The notes under the pieces are model-generated. The model saw nothing but the letters and a program-made list of their open reading frames with translations. It did no database searches and had not been told where the DNA came from. The position numbers and the translations under genes were made by a program. From NCBI GenBank assembly GCA_030425505.1, contig JAUIAB010000002.1, positions 1-64,000 on the forward strand: a stretch of 64,000 nucleotides of DNA. Reading direction: 5' to 3'. Source of the DNA: Bacteroidia bacterium (GTDB lineage: Bacteria > Bacteroidota > Bacteroidia > Cytophagales > Flammeovirgaceae). This document shows positions 63,399 to 64,000 of this stretch, one piece after another. The stretch's first letter is position 1; every line of letters begins with the position of its first letter.

Positions 63399-64000
63399 CT
63401 ATTGTAAAAATAAAGCACTTATCGATTCCTGCCTATTTATTTTATGTATTGCTTTTGAAAACAAGTCAGCACTACTTAATACATTTATTTTATTGCAGAC
63501 CTGTTTTAAAGGGAGAGTATCTGTAGAAATGAGCTCTGTTAGTACAGATTTTTGAATCTTATCATAAGCATCTCCAGATAAAACAGGATGAGTGATTACT
63601 GCTCTTACACTTTCCGCTCCATGCTCCATAATAAGCTTAGCGGAGTTGCATATTGTCCCGGCAGTATCAATAATATCATCAACAATGAGGACATTTTTTC
63701 CTTTTACATCCCCAATTAGCTGCATTGAGGCAATTTCATTTGCTCTAACTCTATGTTTATCACAAATTGCCATATCCGCATTAAAATAGCTGGCATACCT
63801 TCTTGCTCTTGCAACTCCACCCATATCTGGAGCAGCAATTATTAAATTATCCAGCCCTAAATTTTTTATATAAGGAACAAATACGGGTGAGGCTTGTAAG
63901 TGGACAACAGGAATATCAAAAAAACCTTGCAATTGATCACTGTGGAGGTCAAAAGTAATAAGTGATGTAGCTCCAGAAGCTTGTAAAAGGTTTGCAATCA
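63399..64000 (-). CDS. prs: Ribose-phosphate pyrophosphokinase (partial, 5' end outside window)
   Basis: Makes PRPP from ribose-5-phosphate and ATP, feeding purine, pyrimidine, histidine, NAD and tryptophan synthesis. About 200 C-terminal residues are present. The open frame continues to the window edge (ITFDLHSDQLQGFFDIPVVH), so the start lies beyond 64000; the TTG at 63932 is inside the protein. Seen: PDMGGVARARRYASYF and the PRPP-binding loop GKNVLIVDDIIDTAGTICN (Asp-Asp and T-A-G-T), then HPVLSGDAYDKI. It supplies the substrate pathway for purA and purB. Confidence 0.94.
   Translation of the reverse strand, partial: IANLLQASGATSLITFDLHSDQLQGFFDIPVVHLQASPVFVPYIKNLGLDNLIIAAPDMGGVARARRYASYFNADMAICDKHRVRANEIASMQLIGDVKGKNVLIVDDIIDTAGTICNSAKLIMEHGAESVRAVITHPVLSGDAYDKIQKSVLTELISTDTLPLKQVCNKINVLSSADLFSKAIHKINRQESISALFLQ

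Noticed and set aside
1-64000. CRISPR arrays, rRNA or tRNA genes
   Set aside because: No regularly spaced direct repeats and no rRNA- or tRNA-like sequence were found on reading through the window.

Overview
This window is a chromosomal segment of a Bacteroidota bacterium, most likely Cytophagales. Four things point there. The DNA is AT-rich (roughly one third G+C by eye). Two large secreted proteins end in type IX secretion (T9SS) type A sorting domains, and two fragments carry the type B (CHU_C/gliding-motility) form. Several families have the Bacteroidota form: 7TMR-DISM histidine kinase, short arginine decarboxylase, GH3-family acyl-adenylase, WG-repeat protein. Shine-Dalgarno sites are nearly absent and one clear TTG-N18-TAnnTTTG promoter is visible. 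Most of the window is ordinary housekeeping DNA.

Layout. 1-209: 3' end of an IS5-family element. 0.3-5.1 kb: a secreted hypothetical, parE and a 7TMR-DISM sensor kinase. 5.3-10.3 kb: apaG, tsaE-ald, recN and ftsY. 10.7-11.3 kb: a decayed, frameshifted IS5 copy in the opposite orientation to the first. 11.3-14.3 kb: purB, purA and a small membrane protein. 14.7-17.4 kb: an Omp85-like outer-membrane protein and a PlsC-type acyltransferase. 17.4-21.3 kb: dinB, a glycosyltransferase and a LolC/E-like permease. 21.4-28.8 kb: a WG-repeat protein, a DEAD-box helicase, a double-parvulin PPIase and a PhoB-type regulator. 28.8-31.5 kb: an exported caspase-like protease in an apparent operon with a CsgG-like protein. 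31.6-36.4 kb: mazG, GH3 protein, lptB, rluD. 36.5-37.4 kb: two 5'-truncated sorting-domain fragments lying head to head. 37.4-42.2 kb: GNAT, orphan ParA, cysS and an M28 lipoprotein. 42.2-42.8 kb: two very small membrane-protein frames. 42.9-49.2 kb: HAD phosphatase, folE-queD, an anti-sigma-like protein, tdk, an unknown exported protein and arginine decarboxylase. 49.1-55.3 kb: exported VWA-like protein, a UPF0175/PIN toxin-antitoxin pair, glycosyltransferase, ribF and a substrate-binding protein without signal peptide. 55.4-60 kb: two tandem paralogous T9SS cargo proteins. 60.3-64 kb: metG, two lipoproteins and prs, which runs off the right edge.

How the genes fit together. Nucleotide metabolism is well represented (purA-purB, prs, tdk, mazG, folE-queD), as are envelope biogenesis (Omp85, PlsC, LolC/E-like, LptB, parvulin) and translation or RNA metabolism (cysS, metG, tsaE, rluD, helicase). 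Accessory content is modest: two IS remnants, one toxin-antitoxin module, the T9SS cargo pair, several dispersed short repeats and some orphan exported proteins. I see no phage, CRISPR array, rRNA or tRNA. The least explained pieces are the exported caspase/CsgG pair, the head-to-head sorting-domain fragments, the duplicated hairpin elements and the small membrane proteins at 42.2-42.8 kb.
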